A DNA stretch of 64,000 nt from Rhodococcus sp. IEGM 1379. GTDB lineage: Bacteria > Actinomycetota > Actinomycetes > Mycobacteriales > Mycobacteriaceae. The DNA lies in NCBI RefSeq assembly GCF_030056815.1, contig NZ_JASHKR010000002.1, positions 124,001 to 188,000 on the forward strand. The letters are read 5' to 3'. Positions 8,144-16,670 of the stretch are shown here, piece by piece. The notes below the pieces were generated by a model. It saw nothing but the letters and a program-made list of their open reading frames with translations. It was not told the origin of the DNA and ran no database searches. Position numbers and translations under genes: made by a program. Numbering within the stretch: position 1 is the stretch's first letter; every line of letters starts with the position of its first letter.

Positions 8144-8964
8144 GCATTGGCGCTCAGCCGCTTCTGGAACTGGACTCGCTCCCCGTCGCCCTCCACCATT
8201 TTGTACTCGGCTATGAACCAATCGCGGAGTCGATGTCCATGGAAGGTGGATCGCGTACGACATTTCTTCTCGAACCGGTGACGGCTGCGGCGGTCGAGTA
8301 CCAGAACGGGGATTGGATCCTGCTCGACACCGGATTCAATGTTGACGTCATCCGTGACCCGGCGCGTAGGGCTTCCGTCTTCAACTACGAGAGTTACACG
8401 GCGGTCGTGCCTCCGGGGGACCCGCTGCTCGATCAGACAGAAGCTGCCGGCCTGGTGTGGTCGAAGCTGGTGGGCGCCGCCATGTCGCACCTCCACCTTG
8501 ATCACTCCGGGGGGCTCAGGCACTTCGTCGACGGCCCGCCGGTGTTTGTCCAGCGTCGAGAATGGGAGTTCGCGAATACGGTAGCGACGCTGAGCCACTG
8601 TTACTTTCGCGATGACTACCAGATTGACGGATTAACCGTGGTGACAGTCGACGGTGACACCGTGCTTGCACCTGGTTTGAAGGCTGTCGATACTCCAGGG
8701 CACACACCAGGACATCAGTCCTTCGCGGTCTCTCTCGGGACCAGGACAATCGTCCTCGCCTTCGACGCCGCGGATCTGCGCGAGAACATACTCGAGCGTC
8801 GCCGCCCCGGATGGATGGTTGATGCGAATTACAGCACCGCCGCGCAGTATTCGATCGATCGCTTGGCGGACATGGAGCAGGAGTCGGGTACCGAGGTGTG
8901 GCCGGGACATGATCCGAACTGGTGGTCATGGCAGAGGCCGGGGAAAGTCTCCGTGTACTCGTGA
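8125..8964 (+). CDS. Metallo-beta-lactamase fold hydrolase, lactonase-like
   Basis: The 279-aa protein carries the metal-binding HLHLDHSGG motif, downstream DTPGHTPGH and a terminal VWPGHD, the pattern of the AHL-lactonase (AttM/AiiA-like) branch of the metallo-beta-lactamase superfamily. The N-terminal region LHHFVLGYEPIAESM aligns with the first strand of that branch, so I accept the TTG at 8125, which overlaps the creatininase-like gene, rather than the ATG at 8233. The lactonase branch hydrolyses esters or lactones; in this operon the enzyme may open or cleave a cyclic intermediate. The exact start is uncertain. Confidence 0.8.
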   Translation: MAATPIGIGAQPLLELDSLPVALHHFVLGYEPIAESMSMEGGSRTTFLLEPVTAAAVEYQNGDWILLDTGFNVDVIRDPARRASVFNYESYTAVVPPGDPLLDQTEAAGLVWSKLVGAAMSHLHLDHSGGLRHFVDGPPVFVQRREWEFANTVATLSHCYFRDDYQIDGLTVVTVDGDTVLAPGLKAVDTPGHTPGHQSFAVSLGTRTIVLAFDAADLRENILERRRPGWMVDANYSTAAQYSIDRLADMEQESGTEVWPGHDPNWWSWQRPGKVSVYS

Positions 8965-8994
8965 TGTCGACCGAAAATACAAAGGAGATCAAAC

Positions 8995-10452
8995 ATGACT
9001 GCACCGTCGTTGCCGACATTGCCAGCCGAGGAGAAGCTGTTCCTGGGTGGTGAGTGGATTGCATCGGACGGCCGTGAACTGTTCGATGTCATCGATCCAT
9101 CGAACGGAAAGGTTTTGACACAAGCGATTTCTGCGACATCCGAGGACGTCCAAGCCGCTGTCACAGCCGCACACTCAGCCCATGTGGATGCGCGGTGGCG
9201 TGGGCTTGATCCGATGGAACGGTCACGAATACTGACGAGAATCGCTGACCTGATCGAGGATCGAGTCGAGGAACTCGCAGTTCTCGAGACCCTCGACAAC
9301 GGTAAGCCCATCGAGCGCTCGAGGGCCGATACGTTGATGAGTGCCAGGACATTCCGGCATTTCGCCGGCGCACCCTCGCGGTTGACGGGGACGACGGTGC
9401 CCGTGGACGGAGGCAATCACCATGTTTACACCACCAGAGAACCCGTTGGAGTTGTCGCACTGATCCTGCCGTGGAATTTCCCGATTATGACGGGTTGTTT
9501 CAAACTTGCTCCTGCGCTTGCCGCGGGATGCACTGTCGTGGTCAAGCCCGCAGAGCAGACTCCGTTGACAATGCTGCGAATCGCCGGCATCTGCGAAGAG
9601 GCCGGGGTTCCACCTGGCGTTGTGAATGTCCTGACCGGAGACGGCACCGTCGGGGCACAGTTGGTAGAGCATCCGTCGGTGGCAAAAGTATCTTTCACGG
9701 GGTCCACCGACGTGGGTCGACTGGTAATGGCGGCAGCAGCGCCGACCAGCAAACGACTGACCCTGGAATTGGGCGGCAAGAGCCCCAACATTGTCTTCGA
9801 GGATGCCGACCTGGACGCCGCTGTGCTGACGGCAATGCGTGCCTCCTTTGGGCATTCGGGTCAGATGTGCACTGCGGGGAGTCGTTTGCTGGTGCAGCGG
9901 ACAATTCTGGACGAGATGATCGAACGTTTGTCCGCGGCTGTACGGAATGTATCCCTGGGTAACGGTCTCGATGGGGGTGTGACTGTGGGACCGTTGGTTT
10001 CGGCGGAGCAGCGTGAACAAGTGTTGCGGTACATCGAGATCGGAAAGGAAGAGGGCGCCGTTGTCGCGGTGGGCGGCGGGGTGCCTGATCGGCCAGGATA
10101 TTTCGTGGAACCGACATTGTTTACCGGCGTGGACAATTCGATGACCATTGCACGGGAAGAGATTTTCGGTCCGGTTGTCGGTGTCATAGCCTTCGACACC
10201 GAACTCGATGCATTGGCTATCGCCAATGACACCTCGTACGGACTGGCGGCAGGCGTGTGGACCAACGATCTCGCACGTGCGCACAGAATGGCCGCCGGGT
10301 TGTCGGTGGGTACCGTCTGGGTGAATACCTACAACGTCTTCGATCCGGCATTGCCGTTCGGCGGGCGGGGCGATTCGGGCCTCGGTCGCGATCTCGGAGA
10401 TGAAGCGCTGCACGGTTTTTGCGAGTCGAAGAGTGTTGTCATCCGACTCTAA
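8995..10452 (+). CDS. NAD(P)-dependent aldehyde dehydrogenase
   Basis: The 485-aa protein is a full-length aldehyde dehydrogenase of the betaine/aminobutyraldehyde-like clan. The general base is Glu258 in LTLELGGKSPN and the nucleophile is Cys292 in GHSGQMCTAG; the cofactor loop PWNFPIM and FTGSTDVGR are present. AAAGGAGAT gives a strong ribosome site. It would oxidise the aldehyde released by the flavin or copper amine oxidases of the same cluster to an acid. A terminator hairpin follows at 10470, so this gene probably ends the first transcription unit. Confidence 0.93.
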   Translation: MTAPSLPTLPAEEKLFLGGEWIASDGRELFDVIDPSNGKVLTQAISATSEDVQAAVTAAHSAHVDARWRGLDPMERSRILTRIADLIEDRVEELAVLETLDNGKPIERSRADTLMSARTFRHFAGAPSRLTGTTVPVDGGNHHVYTTREPVGVVALILPWNFPIMTGCFKLAPALAAGCTVVVKPAEQTPLTMLRIAGICEEAGVPPGVVNVLTGDGTVGAQLVEHPSVAKVSFTGSTDVGRLVMAAAAPTSKRLTLELGGKSPNIVFEDADLDAAVLTAMRASFGHSGQMCTAGSRLLVQRTILDEMIERLSAAVRNVSLGNGLDGGVTVGPLVSAEQREQVLRYIEIGKEEGAVVAVGGGVPDRPGYFVEPTLFTGVDNSMTIAREEIFGPVVGVIAFDTELDALAIANDTSYGLAAGVWTNDLARAHRMAAGLSVGTVWVNTYNVFDPALPFGGRGDSGLGRDLGDEALHGFCESKSVVIRL

Positions 10453-10469
10453 TCTGTCTCGCTCAAGAG

Positions 10470-10502
10470 CCCCCGAAGCGTCTCGGTGTTTCGGGGGTTT
10501 TT
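10470..10502 (+). terminator. Rho-independent terminator after the aldehyde dehydrogenase
   Basis: CCCCCGAA (10470-10477) pairs with TTCGGGGG (10490-10497) around a 12-base loop and is followed directly by five T residues. It closes the transport/hydrolase operon and separates it from the fusion gene, which has its own operator and ribosome site. Confidence 0.85.
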
Positions 10503-10539
10503 GCATCCCACGACCTAATATGTGTCCATCTGTGGTCAG

Positions 10540-10551
10540 ATTGGATACAAA
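10540..10551. promoter_or_regulatory. Candidate GntR operator upstream of the fusion gene
   Basis: ATTGGATACAAA lies 58 bases before the fusion-gene start and just after the terminator. It is the reverse complement, apart from its last base, of the ATTGTATCCAAT element at 13944 in front of the amine oxidase gene. The recurrence at separate promoters of one cluster supports a shared operator. Confidence 0.55.
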
Positions 10552-10609
10552 CTGTTAGTGTAAGGATCCTAGAACTGTGGGGATCGTTCCCCTGGAGGAG
10601 TTGAATGCG

Positions 10610-12991
10610 ATGACATCGGGATTTGTGGACACCGCTGCGATCGACGTGGCGACTGAGCGTGCAGAGACACCCGGTTGGGCAGGTTCCCATCACCTCAACG
10701 CTGCAGGAGCTGCATTGCCAACGGCCGCAGTCCTTTCGGCTGTCGAATCTCACTTGAGACTGGAGTCGAGGCTCGGCGGCTACGAAGCTGACGCGCTGGT
10801 CCGCGATCGAATCGATGCCGTGTACGGCCTGGCTGCTGGGCTTCTCGGGGCAGACGAGACGGACATCGCACTGATGCAGAGCGCTACTACCGGCTGGCAA
10901 CGGATCATCGAGGCATTACGGCTGGGTGCCGGCGACCGGGTCCTGGTGTCACGGTCCACTTACGTGAGCTCCGCAATCAACCTTCTCGAGTTGGAGAAGT
11001 CTCTTGGAATAGTCGTAGAAATCATTCCCTCCGATGACAGTGGGCGAATAGATCTCGAGCGTCTGGAACAAGCGCTGGAGCGCCCGGCCCGTTTGGTTAC
11101 TGTTGCGCATGTGCCCACCTCTTCCGGGCTGATCGAACCGGTTGACGAGGTCGGCGCTCTGTGTCGGTCCAGAGGAGTGCTGTTCCTCCTTGATGCCACT
11201 CAGTCCGTCGGCCAACTGCCGGTTGACGTTCGGACCATCGGCTGTGACATTCTGGTTGCAACAGGGCGGAAGTTTTTGCGGGGACCGCGAGGAACCGGAC
11301 TCTTGTACGTCTCGCCTACCGTTCGTGAATCGTTGAGGCCGTTGTCGCCGGACGTTCGCGGCGCGGAATGGAGTAGTGCGAAGACCTTTGAATTGGACTC
11401 GAGTGCAAAGCGATTCGAAACCTGGGAGGCGCCTCATGCGTTGCAGCTCGGGTTCGGAGTTGCACTGGCGCAGGCACAAGCGACCGGAATCGAGGTGGTG
11501 GCCGCTCACGTGGAAGGTTTAGCGAGTCGGATGCGGTCCAGGTTGTCGGCAATCAAGGGCGTGACCGTCGTGGATCCGCCTGCTTCGGGTGGCGGAATCG
11601 TCACGTTCATCGTCTCCGGTCAGGATCCGCGGGAGACGAAGGAAGTCCTTCGGCGCAAAGGCATTCGTGTCGTGGCCGTGCCTGCATCGCACGGTCAGTG
11701 GGATCTGGGGCATCGAGGGCTCGAATGCGTGGTTCGGGCATCGGTGCACGTCTACAACGATACTGACGACCTGGACGCACTCGAGGCAGCACTGCTCTCT
11801 AGTGCCGGTGGGCCGGTTGTTGTGAACAAGTCTTCATCTCTCGGTAGTACGGCTCGAGGTACGTCGGTTGTCGAACGGGTCGAGCATACCGATGTTGTTG
11901 TTGTCGGAGGTGGGATATACGGCAGTTCCACTGCGTGGCATTTGGCTCGTCGCGGGCTGAGGGTTGTCAATCTGGAGCAGTTCGGGGGAATGCACAGTGA
12001 GGGTTCCTCCCACGGCCGTACGCGAATGATTCGTCGGGCGTACCCGAATCCGATCTGGTATCCCCTGGTGGACAAGGCATACGAGGCCTGGGCGGATGTG
12101 GAAGAGCAGAGTGACTCCAGGTTGATCACCACCACCGGTGGTCTGTATGCGCGTGCTATCGATGCCGACAGTGGACTTGACGGACCGAATTGCGAACTAC
12201 TCGAACATGATCAGGCAGCACAGCTGTTTCCGGGGTTGGTGTTGGGATCAGGTTTCCGAGCTCTATACGATCCGGCGGCCGGTGTGATCGACGCGGAGAA
12301 CGCTCTGGCGCAACTGCGAATTCTTGGTTGGCGCAGTGGAGTCGACCGGCGTGAGTCGAGCCGAGTCGTCAAGATCGAGACGGACGGCGATGGCGCGATT
12401 GTGACCACGACAGCAGGTCGGATCCGGGCTGATCGTGTGGTGGTGTGTGCGGGCCCCTGGACGTCGTCTCTGTTGCCGGAATTCGAATCTCTTCTCGATG
12501 TCGTCCGGATCGTCAACATTCATGTCGATTCTGCGAAACCGGAACTACTTTCGCCTCCCGGACTCGGCGTGTTCTCGGTGGAGGTACCAGGGGTGGGATT
12601 GCTGTACGGTATTCCGGCGATCGGCGGGAGCGGGGTCAAAGTTGGGCTGGATCATGGCCCGGCCGATGATCTTTCTGTTCCTCGCAGATCGCCTACAGAA
12701 GTCGAGATCGAAACCTTGCACGCGCTGGTTCGACGCTTTCTTCCCGCCGCGGACGGTGCGGTGGAAGAGGCGCTGTCATGCCGCTACACGATGGCTCCAC
12801 AGAATCGTTTTGCAGTCGGGGCGTTGCCGGGAAGGCCCCAAATCTTGGTTGGAGCAGCATGTTCGGGACACGGCTTCAAGTTCGGTCCCGCGATCGGAGC
12901 TGCCTTGGCGGACATGGCGACGGGTATCGCGAGGCCGGATCTCGATTTCATCTCGCCCGGAGCGATGCTGGCGACTGATGCGTTGAGTTGA
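10610..12991 (+). CDS. Fusion: class-V PLP enzyme plus sarcosine-oxidase-like flavoenzyme
   Basis: The 793-aa protein joins two normally separate enzymes. Residues 1 to about 400 are a class-V aminotransferase/NifS-like fold: LNAAGAALPT opens it, DATQSVGQLPVD holds the PLP-ring aspartate, and TGRKFLRGPRGTG carries the probable Schiff-base lysine, Lys221. Residues about 425-793 resemble monomeric sarcosine oxidase: dinucleotide motif VVVGGGIYGSS near 431, SSHGRTRMIRRAY, and CRYTMAPQNRF whose Cys724 matches the cysteine that binds FAD covalently in MSOX. A roughly 25-residue Ser-rich linker separates the halves. GGAGGAG lies 9 bases before the ATG at 10610. Coupled N-dealkylation or deamination and PLP chemistry on one substrate is an inference. 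Confidence 0.88.
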   Translation: MTSGFVDTAAIDVATERAETPGWAGSHHLNAAGAALPTAAVLSAVESHLRLESRLGGYEADALVRDRIDAVYGLAAGLLGADETDIALMQSATTGWQRIIEALRLGAGDRVLVSRSTYVSSAINLLELEKSLGIVVEIIPSDDSGRIDLERLEQALERPARLVTVAHVPTSSGLIEPVDEVGALCRSRGVLFLLDATQSVGQLPVDVRTIGCDILVATGRKFLRGPRGTGLLYVSPTVRESLRPLSPDVRGAEWSSAKTFELDSSAKRFETWEAPHALQLGFGVALAQAQATGIEVVAAHVEGLASRMRSRLSAIKGVTVVDPPASGGGIVTFIVSGQDPRETKEVLRRKGIRVVAVPASHGQWDLGHRGLECVVRASVHVYNDTDDLDALEAALLSSAGGPVVVNKSSSLGSTARGTSVVERVEHTDVVVVGGGIYGSSTAWHLARRGLRVVNLEQFGGMHSEGSSHGRTRMIRRAYPNPIWYPLVDKAYEAWADVEEQSDSRLITTTGGLYARAIDADSGLDGPNCELLEHDQAAQLFPGLVLGSGFRALYDPAAGVIDAENALAQLRILGWRSGVDRRESSRVVKIETDGDGAIVTTTAGRIRADRVVVCAGPWTSSLLPEFESLLDVVRIVNIHVDSAKPELLSPPGLGVFSVEVPGVGLLYGIPAIGGSGVKVGLDHGPADDLSVPRRSPTEVEIETLHALVRRFLPAADGAVEEALSCRYTMAPQNRFAVGALPGRPQILVGAACSGHGFKFGPAIGAALADMATGIARPDLDFISPGAMLATDALS

Positions 12992-12993
12992 GG

Positions 12994-13035
12994 AGGTGGG
13001 TGGTTCCGCCAAGTGCGCGGCACCACCCACCTTTT
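12994..13035. terminator. Bidirectional terminator hairpin
   Basis: AGGTGGGTGGT (12994-13004) pairs perfectly with ACCACCCACCT (13022-13032) around a 17-base loop, with a short T run after it on the plus strand. It lies between the convergent fusion gene and GntR gene and can serve both. Confidence 0.8.
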
Positions 13036-13069
13036 CGATGGTGTTGAGTTGGTTTCAGTCCTTGTGCTT

Positions 13070-13771
13070 TCAGCCCTTGTACACAGTGTCCGATCGACGC
13101 TCGTACCATCGAGCTAATTGCTCGCCGGCATTGAGCACGTGCGCCCTCATTTCATTGCGGGCGGTCTCCTTGTCGCCGGCAGCGAGTGCTTCGACAATCC
13201 GTTCGTGTTCGCGGATGTTGTCCTCGCGGTGCCGTGAGTTATCTTGGAGTACAAGGGCAGAGACGTTGCGGGGGTAGTTGGAGTTCAGTTCGCCGATAAC
13301 CTTGGCAAGTCGCTCGTTGCCTGCAGCCTGATGAATCAGCAGATGGAATCGATCATTTGCCGGTGTGGTGGCGGAGGGTGCATCTTCGGTCGTCGGATTG
13401 CTCTGAGCCTCGCGCAGAGTCTGGTTCGCTTCACGGAGTTCGTCAAGTGTTCGATCCGTGATGTAGTCGACTGCCCGTTCGCAGGCGAGTCCTTCTAATT
13501 CGGCTCGGACTTCGTAGGCCTCGCGGACCTCCCATGGCACGGGAACCCGGACGACGGCACCACGATTGGGCACGATGTCGATCAGTCCTCCGGCTTGGAG
13601 CTGGCGAAGAGCTTCGCGTACCGGAGTGCGGCTGACACCGAGAGTTTTGGCGAGCTCGGCTTGCCCGAGTTGCGCTCCGATAGGGATCTCGCCGGACATG
13701 ATCTGAGCGCGAATCGCCTCAGCAGTGCTGTCCACGAGTGCATTGTCGCTGTCGTTCTTGGTCATGTTCAT
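13070..13771 (-). CDS. GntR family regulator, FadR/FCD subfamily
   Basis: The 233-aa protein has an N-terminal winged helix (AELAKTLGVSRTPVREALRQL, residues about 38-58) and an all-helical FCD ligand domain with the expected metal-type residues (EVRAELEG, HLLIHQAAGN, EHERIVEAL). FCD regulators usually repress catabolic genes and release DNA when a pathway acid or amine binds. The gene is divergent from the copper amine oxidase gene; the shared 238-base gap contains three motif-like sequences. The start at 13771 has AAAGG 6 bases upstream. I infer that it governs the whole 0-16 kb cluster. Confidence 0.92.
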   Translation of the reverse strand: MNMTKNDSDNALVDSTAEAIRAQIMSGEIPIGAQLGQAELAKTLGVSRTPVREALRQLQAGGLIDIVPNRGAVVRVPVPWEVREAYEVRAELEGLACERAVDYITDRTLDELREANQTLREAQSNPTTEDAPSATTPANDRFHLLIHQAAGNERLAKVIGELNSNYPRNVSALVLQDNSRHREDNIREHERIVEALAAGDKETARNEMRAHVLNAGEQLARWYERRSDTVYKG

Positions 13772-13827
13772 CGGCGACCTTTCGGCGTCTACCTGCGGAA
13801 CCGGCGGCGCTTCGCCCCCCGTCGATT

Positions 13828-13859
13828 ATCGGATCCAACCTAACCCAAATTGTATATCT
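13828..13859. promoter_or_regulatory. Candidate GntR operators near its own promoter
   Basis: Two elements lie close together: ATCGGATCCAACC at 13828-13840 and AAATTGTATATC at 13848-13859. The first keeps the GGATCCAAC of the site at 1924 and the second keeps the TTGTAT half of the site at 13944. The spacing of their centres is about two helical turns. They sit 60-90 bases upstream of the regulator start, fitting autoregulation. Confidence 0.45.
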
Positions 13860-13941
13860 CTGTGGCGAATTGCGACTAATCAATGGAGTGCATCTTGACA
13901 CCGGTTGGGCATCTAATGCGAAACTGGATGCATCATGTGTA

Positions 13942-13957
13942 ATATTGTATCCAATTT
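13942..13957. promoter_or_regulatory. Candidate GntR operator upstream of the amine oxidase
   Basis: TATTGTATCCAATTT contains the near-palindrome TTGTATCCAA, the best version of the motif in the window, 53 bases before the amine oxidase start. TTG/CAA half-sites around a 4-base centre are compatible with an FCD-type GntR dimer. Confidence 0.5.
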
Positions 13958-14009
13958 GAACCGCTGATCTATTGATTAGGCGGTCCATGTCCGACAGACA
14001 GGAGTGCCA

Positions 14010-15959
14010 GTGAGTATCTACGCACCGACGCAGGCGTCGGCCCCCGCAACTACGTACAGGTTGGATCCATTGAGTCCAGCCGAGATCGAGTCGGCGGTTG
14101 CTGCGGTACGTGCCGACGCGCGCGTCGGCGATCGGGTCCGATTCTGGGGAGCCACTCTCGACGAGAGTCACGCGCGACGGGCGCCGGATGATTCCGGCCA
14201 CGCACGAAAAGTCGGGCTGGTGGTGATGGACTACGGCGCGGCCAAGGCCTGGGAAGTCGATGTGCTCCTGAAGGACGTCCCGGTATGCGTCGACTGGCGG
14301 TCGATCGACTCGCGTAGGCCCGGCATTACGTCGGAGGAGGCAAGAGCTGCCGCTGCGGCCTGCCGATCGGATCCTGCATTCAAGGCTGCGCTGGCCAAGC
14401 GTGGAATCCACGATGTTTCATTGGTCATGGTTGACGCAGAGTCGATGGGAGGCTTCGAGACCGAACGATACAAAGATCGCCGAGTCACGTGGGGAACCGT
14501 CTGGCATCGAGTGAACGAGGGCGACAACGGATACGCTCGCCCGGTCCAAGGTGTCGTGCCGATCATCGACATGGAGACGATGGAGATTCTCGAGGTCGAG
14601 GATCACGGTGTCGTACCGATGTCGGATGAGCACGGGAATTTCGAGTCCGGTGCCTGGGGGCCGGATCGAAGCGGCCTCGCACCCCTCGAAGTTGTTCAGC
14701 CGGAAGGTACCAGCTTCGATGTGGACGGCTGGAAGGTCAGCTGGCAAGGCTGGGAGTTCCGCGTCGGATTCACTCATCGAGAAGGGCTGGTCCTGTACGA
14801 CTTGACCTTTTTCGGACGGTCGATTCTCAAGCGCGCGGCGTGCAATGAAATGTATGTCCCCTACTTGGATTCCAATGCGACTCAATACCGCAAGAACTTC
14901 TTCGACTGGGGCGAGTACGGTGCAGGTCCGCTGACTAATTCCCTTGCGCTGGGCTGTGATTGCCTCGGAGTGATCCACTATTTCGATGTGGCAGTGCTCG
15001 GTGGTGACGGGTCCGCTCGAGAGATCCCACAAGCCATCTGCATGCATGAGGAAGACAACAGCATCCTGTGGAAGCATATGGATCTGCGGCGCGATGTCGG
15101 TGAGGTTCGACGAGCGAGAAAACTCATCATCTCGAACTTTCAGACCGTCGCGAACTATGACTACGGCTTCTACTGGTCACTTCATCAGGACGGAAAGATC
15201 GAACTCGAGGTCAAACTAACCGGAATCATGTCGGCTTCGGGAATTGAAGACGGTGAATCAGCGCCCTACGGGCGCGTTGTCTCGAAGAACGTACAGACTC
15301 CGAATCATCAGCACTACTTCGGAATTCGCCTGGATGCTGCCGTCGACGGAGCGCTCAACCGGCTCGTCGAAGAGCATGCCGAAACAGAATCGGATCCCGA
15401 ACTCGATCCGTATGGCAATGCTGTTCGAACCGTCAGGGTCCCACTGACACGAGAAGTCGATGCCGCGCAGAAGACCAACCCGTCGACAGGTAGACATTGG
15501 CGTGTGGAGAGTGCCGACGCGAAGAACCGGTACGGCGAGCCGACGGCATATCGTCTGACCTTGCCCAATACGACGAGTTCGTTCTGCAAGCCGGACAGCG
15601 TCATGGCTCGTCGTGCGCCGTTCATTCACAACCATTTGTGGGCAACGCCATACGAACCGAAGGAGCAATTCATCGGTGGGCAGTACCCCAATCACGCTGA
15701 ACCGGGTGAGGATGGCGTGCACGTGTGGCAGCAGCAGAATCGTTCGATCGACGGAGCGGAACTTGTTTTGTGGCCGGTTCTGGGAACCTTTCACTTTCCG
15801 AAACCGGAGCAGTGGCCGGTTATGCCGGTCGATCACATCGGCTTCGTCTTCGAGCCCGATGGGTTCTTCGATCGCAACCCTGCCCTCGACATCCCGAAGC
15901 CGCAGAAGAGTCAGGGCAGTCCAGCTACCCCGGCAAGCGGTTGCTGTTCCTCCGAGTGA
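14010..15959 (+). CDS. Copper-containing primary amine oxidase (TPQ)
   Basis: The 649-aa protein is a full-length copper amine oxidase. The topaquinone precursor is Tyr383 in the consensus TVANYDY, the catalytic base is Asp299 in FFDWGEYG, and copper ligands are His433 and His435 (HQH) and His609 (MPVDHIGF). It oxidises R-CH2-NH2 with O2 and water to aldehyde, ammonia and hydrogen peroxide; TPQ forms by self-processing. There is no signal peptide, so it is cytoplasmic as usual in actinobacteria. GTG at 14010 has AGGAG 5 bases upstream. The C-terminal tail ends in GCCSSE, an uncommon double cysteine. The aldehyde dehydrogenase encoded at 8995 is the natural partner. Confidence 0.95.
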   Translation: MSIYAPTQASAPATTYRLDPLSPAEIESAVAAVRADARVGDRVRFWGATLDESHARRAPDDSGHARKVGLVVMDYGAAKAWEVDVLLKDVPVCVDWRSIDSRRPGITSEEARAAAAACRSDPAFKAALAKRGIHDVSLVMVDAESMGGFETERYKDRRVTWGTVWHRVNEGDNGYARPVQGVVPIIDMETMEILEVEDHGVVPMSDEHGNFESGAWGPDRSGLAPLEVVQPEGTSFDVDGWKVSWQGWEFRVGFTHREGLVLYDLTFFGRSILKRAACNEMYVPYLDSNATQYRKNFFDWGEYGAGPLTNSLALGCDCLGVIHYFDVAVLGGDGSAREIPQAICMHEEDNSILWKHMDLRRDVGEVRRARKLIISNFQTVANYDYGFYWSLHQDGKIELEVKLTGIMSASGIEDGESAPYGRVVSKNVQTPNHQHYFGIRLDAAVDGALNRLVEEHAETESDPELDPYGNAVRTVRVPLTREVDAAQKTNPSTGRHWRVESADAKNRYGEPTAYRLTLPNTTSSFCKPDSVMARRAPFIHNHLWATPYEPKEQFIGGQYPNHAEPGEDGVHVWQQQNRSIDGAELVLWPVLGTFHFPKPEQWPVMPVDHIGFVFEPDGFFDRNPALDIPKPQKSQGSPATPASGCCSSE

Positions 15960-16000
15960 GGCGGACTGCGTGCTGAACCGGTGAGTTGATCGATTGGTTG

Positions 16001-16034
16001 ATTCCCTCGATTGGCACATGCTGATCGAGGGAAT
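16001..16034. terminator. Inverted repeat between convergent genes
   Basis: ATTCCCTCGAT (16001-16011) pairs perfectly with ATCGAGGGAAT (16024-16034) around a 12-base loop. There is no T tract. It lies 40 bases after the amine oxidase stop, in the 242-base gap that holds no gene I can support, and may act as a weak bidirectional terminator or stabilise the mRNA end. Confidence 0.5.
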
Positions 16035-16201
16035 TGCAGAAACATCAAGGACGCCAGTGGTGCCCAGCGCGATTGATTGCGCCCAGAGTGGGTCATTGCT
16101 CGACGCGCATCTTGTCGTCCTGCGGGGCGGGAGATTGGAGTGTCCCGCATTAGGACCTGTGTGGCGTATGCCCGCGAATTATTTCGTCTGCAAGGCGGCC
16201 T

Positions 16202-16630
16202 CTAGGCGCCGAAACGATCTCGATAGTCCTTTGGAATGAGCGGCTTTTCGCCGCGCACCTTCAATTGCTGCACGGCCCAGGTGTTTCCGTCGGGATCGGC
16301 GAAACCGAAGAAGGTACCGCCGTCACGCTCGTCGAAAACAGTGACCTCGCTGGCGTCGACGCCTCGGTCGATGAGTTCTGCCCTTGCCACCGCCGCATCG
16401 GCGACTACGAGTTGAAGCCCCTTCAAAGATCCCGGTGCCATCTCGGTCTGCGACGGGAGATTGCCGATGACTATCGAACAACCCGAACCGGGCGGGGTGA
16501 GTTGGGCGACCGTCATGTGCTCGTTCACCGTGTGGTGATCGAGGTTGAAGCCGATCTGATCCCGGTAGAACGCGATGGAGCGTTCGAGATCGCTGACGGG
16601 AACAATGACAACTTCGAGGGTCCAGTCCAT
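16202..16630 (-). CDS. Glyoxalase/bleomycin-resistance (VOC) family protein
   Basis: The 142-aa protein has the paired beta-alpha-beta-beta-beta modules of the vicinal oxygen chelate fold: VVIVPVSDLERSIAFYRDQIGF at the N terminus and FFGFADPDGNTWAVQQL at the C terminus, the second containing the typical DPDGN turn. VOC proteins bind a divalent metal and act as lyases, dioxygenases or drug-binding proteins; the substrate is not predictable here. The start at 16630 follows AAAGG by 7 bases. The gene follows the ArsR/AHSA1 pair on the same strand, 40 bases downstream, and is probably cotranscribed. Confidence 0.85.
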   Translation of the reverse strand: MDWTLEVVIVPVSDLERSIAFYRDQIGFNLDHHTVNEHMTVAQLTPPGSGCSIVIGNLPSQTEMAPGSLKGLQLVVADAAVARAELIDRGVDASEVTVFDERDGGTFFGFADPDGNTWAVQQLKVRGEKPLIPKDYRDRFGA

Positions 16631-16670
16631 GAGAGTGCCTTTCGCAGTGAGTGTTCGGTCGTACAGTCGA

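Noticed and set aside
9223-10506. 427-codon frame on the minus strand opposite the aldehyde dehydrogenase
   Set aside because: Same antisense composition bias; the aldehyde dehydrogenase with its catalytic Glu and Cys is on the other strand.
14061-14070. TTGGATCCAT match to the GntR motif inside the amine oxidase gene
   Set aside because: The second half-site is broken and it lies in coding sequence about 50 bases after the start; not supported as an operator.
15960-16201. Search for a gene or RNA in the 242-base gap after the amine oxidase
   Set aside because: Only the inverted repeat at 16001-16034 stands out; short frames here have no ribosome site or domain.
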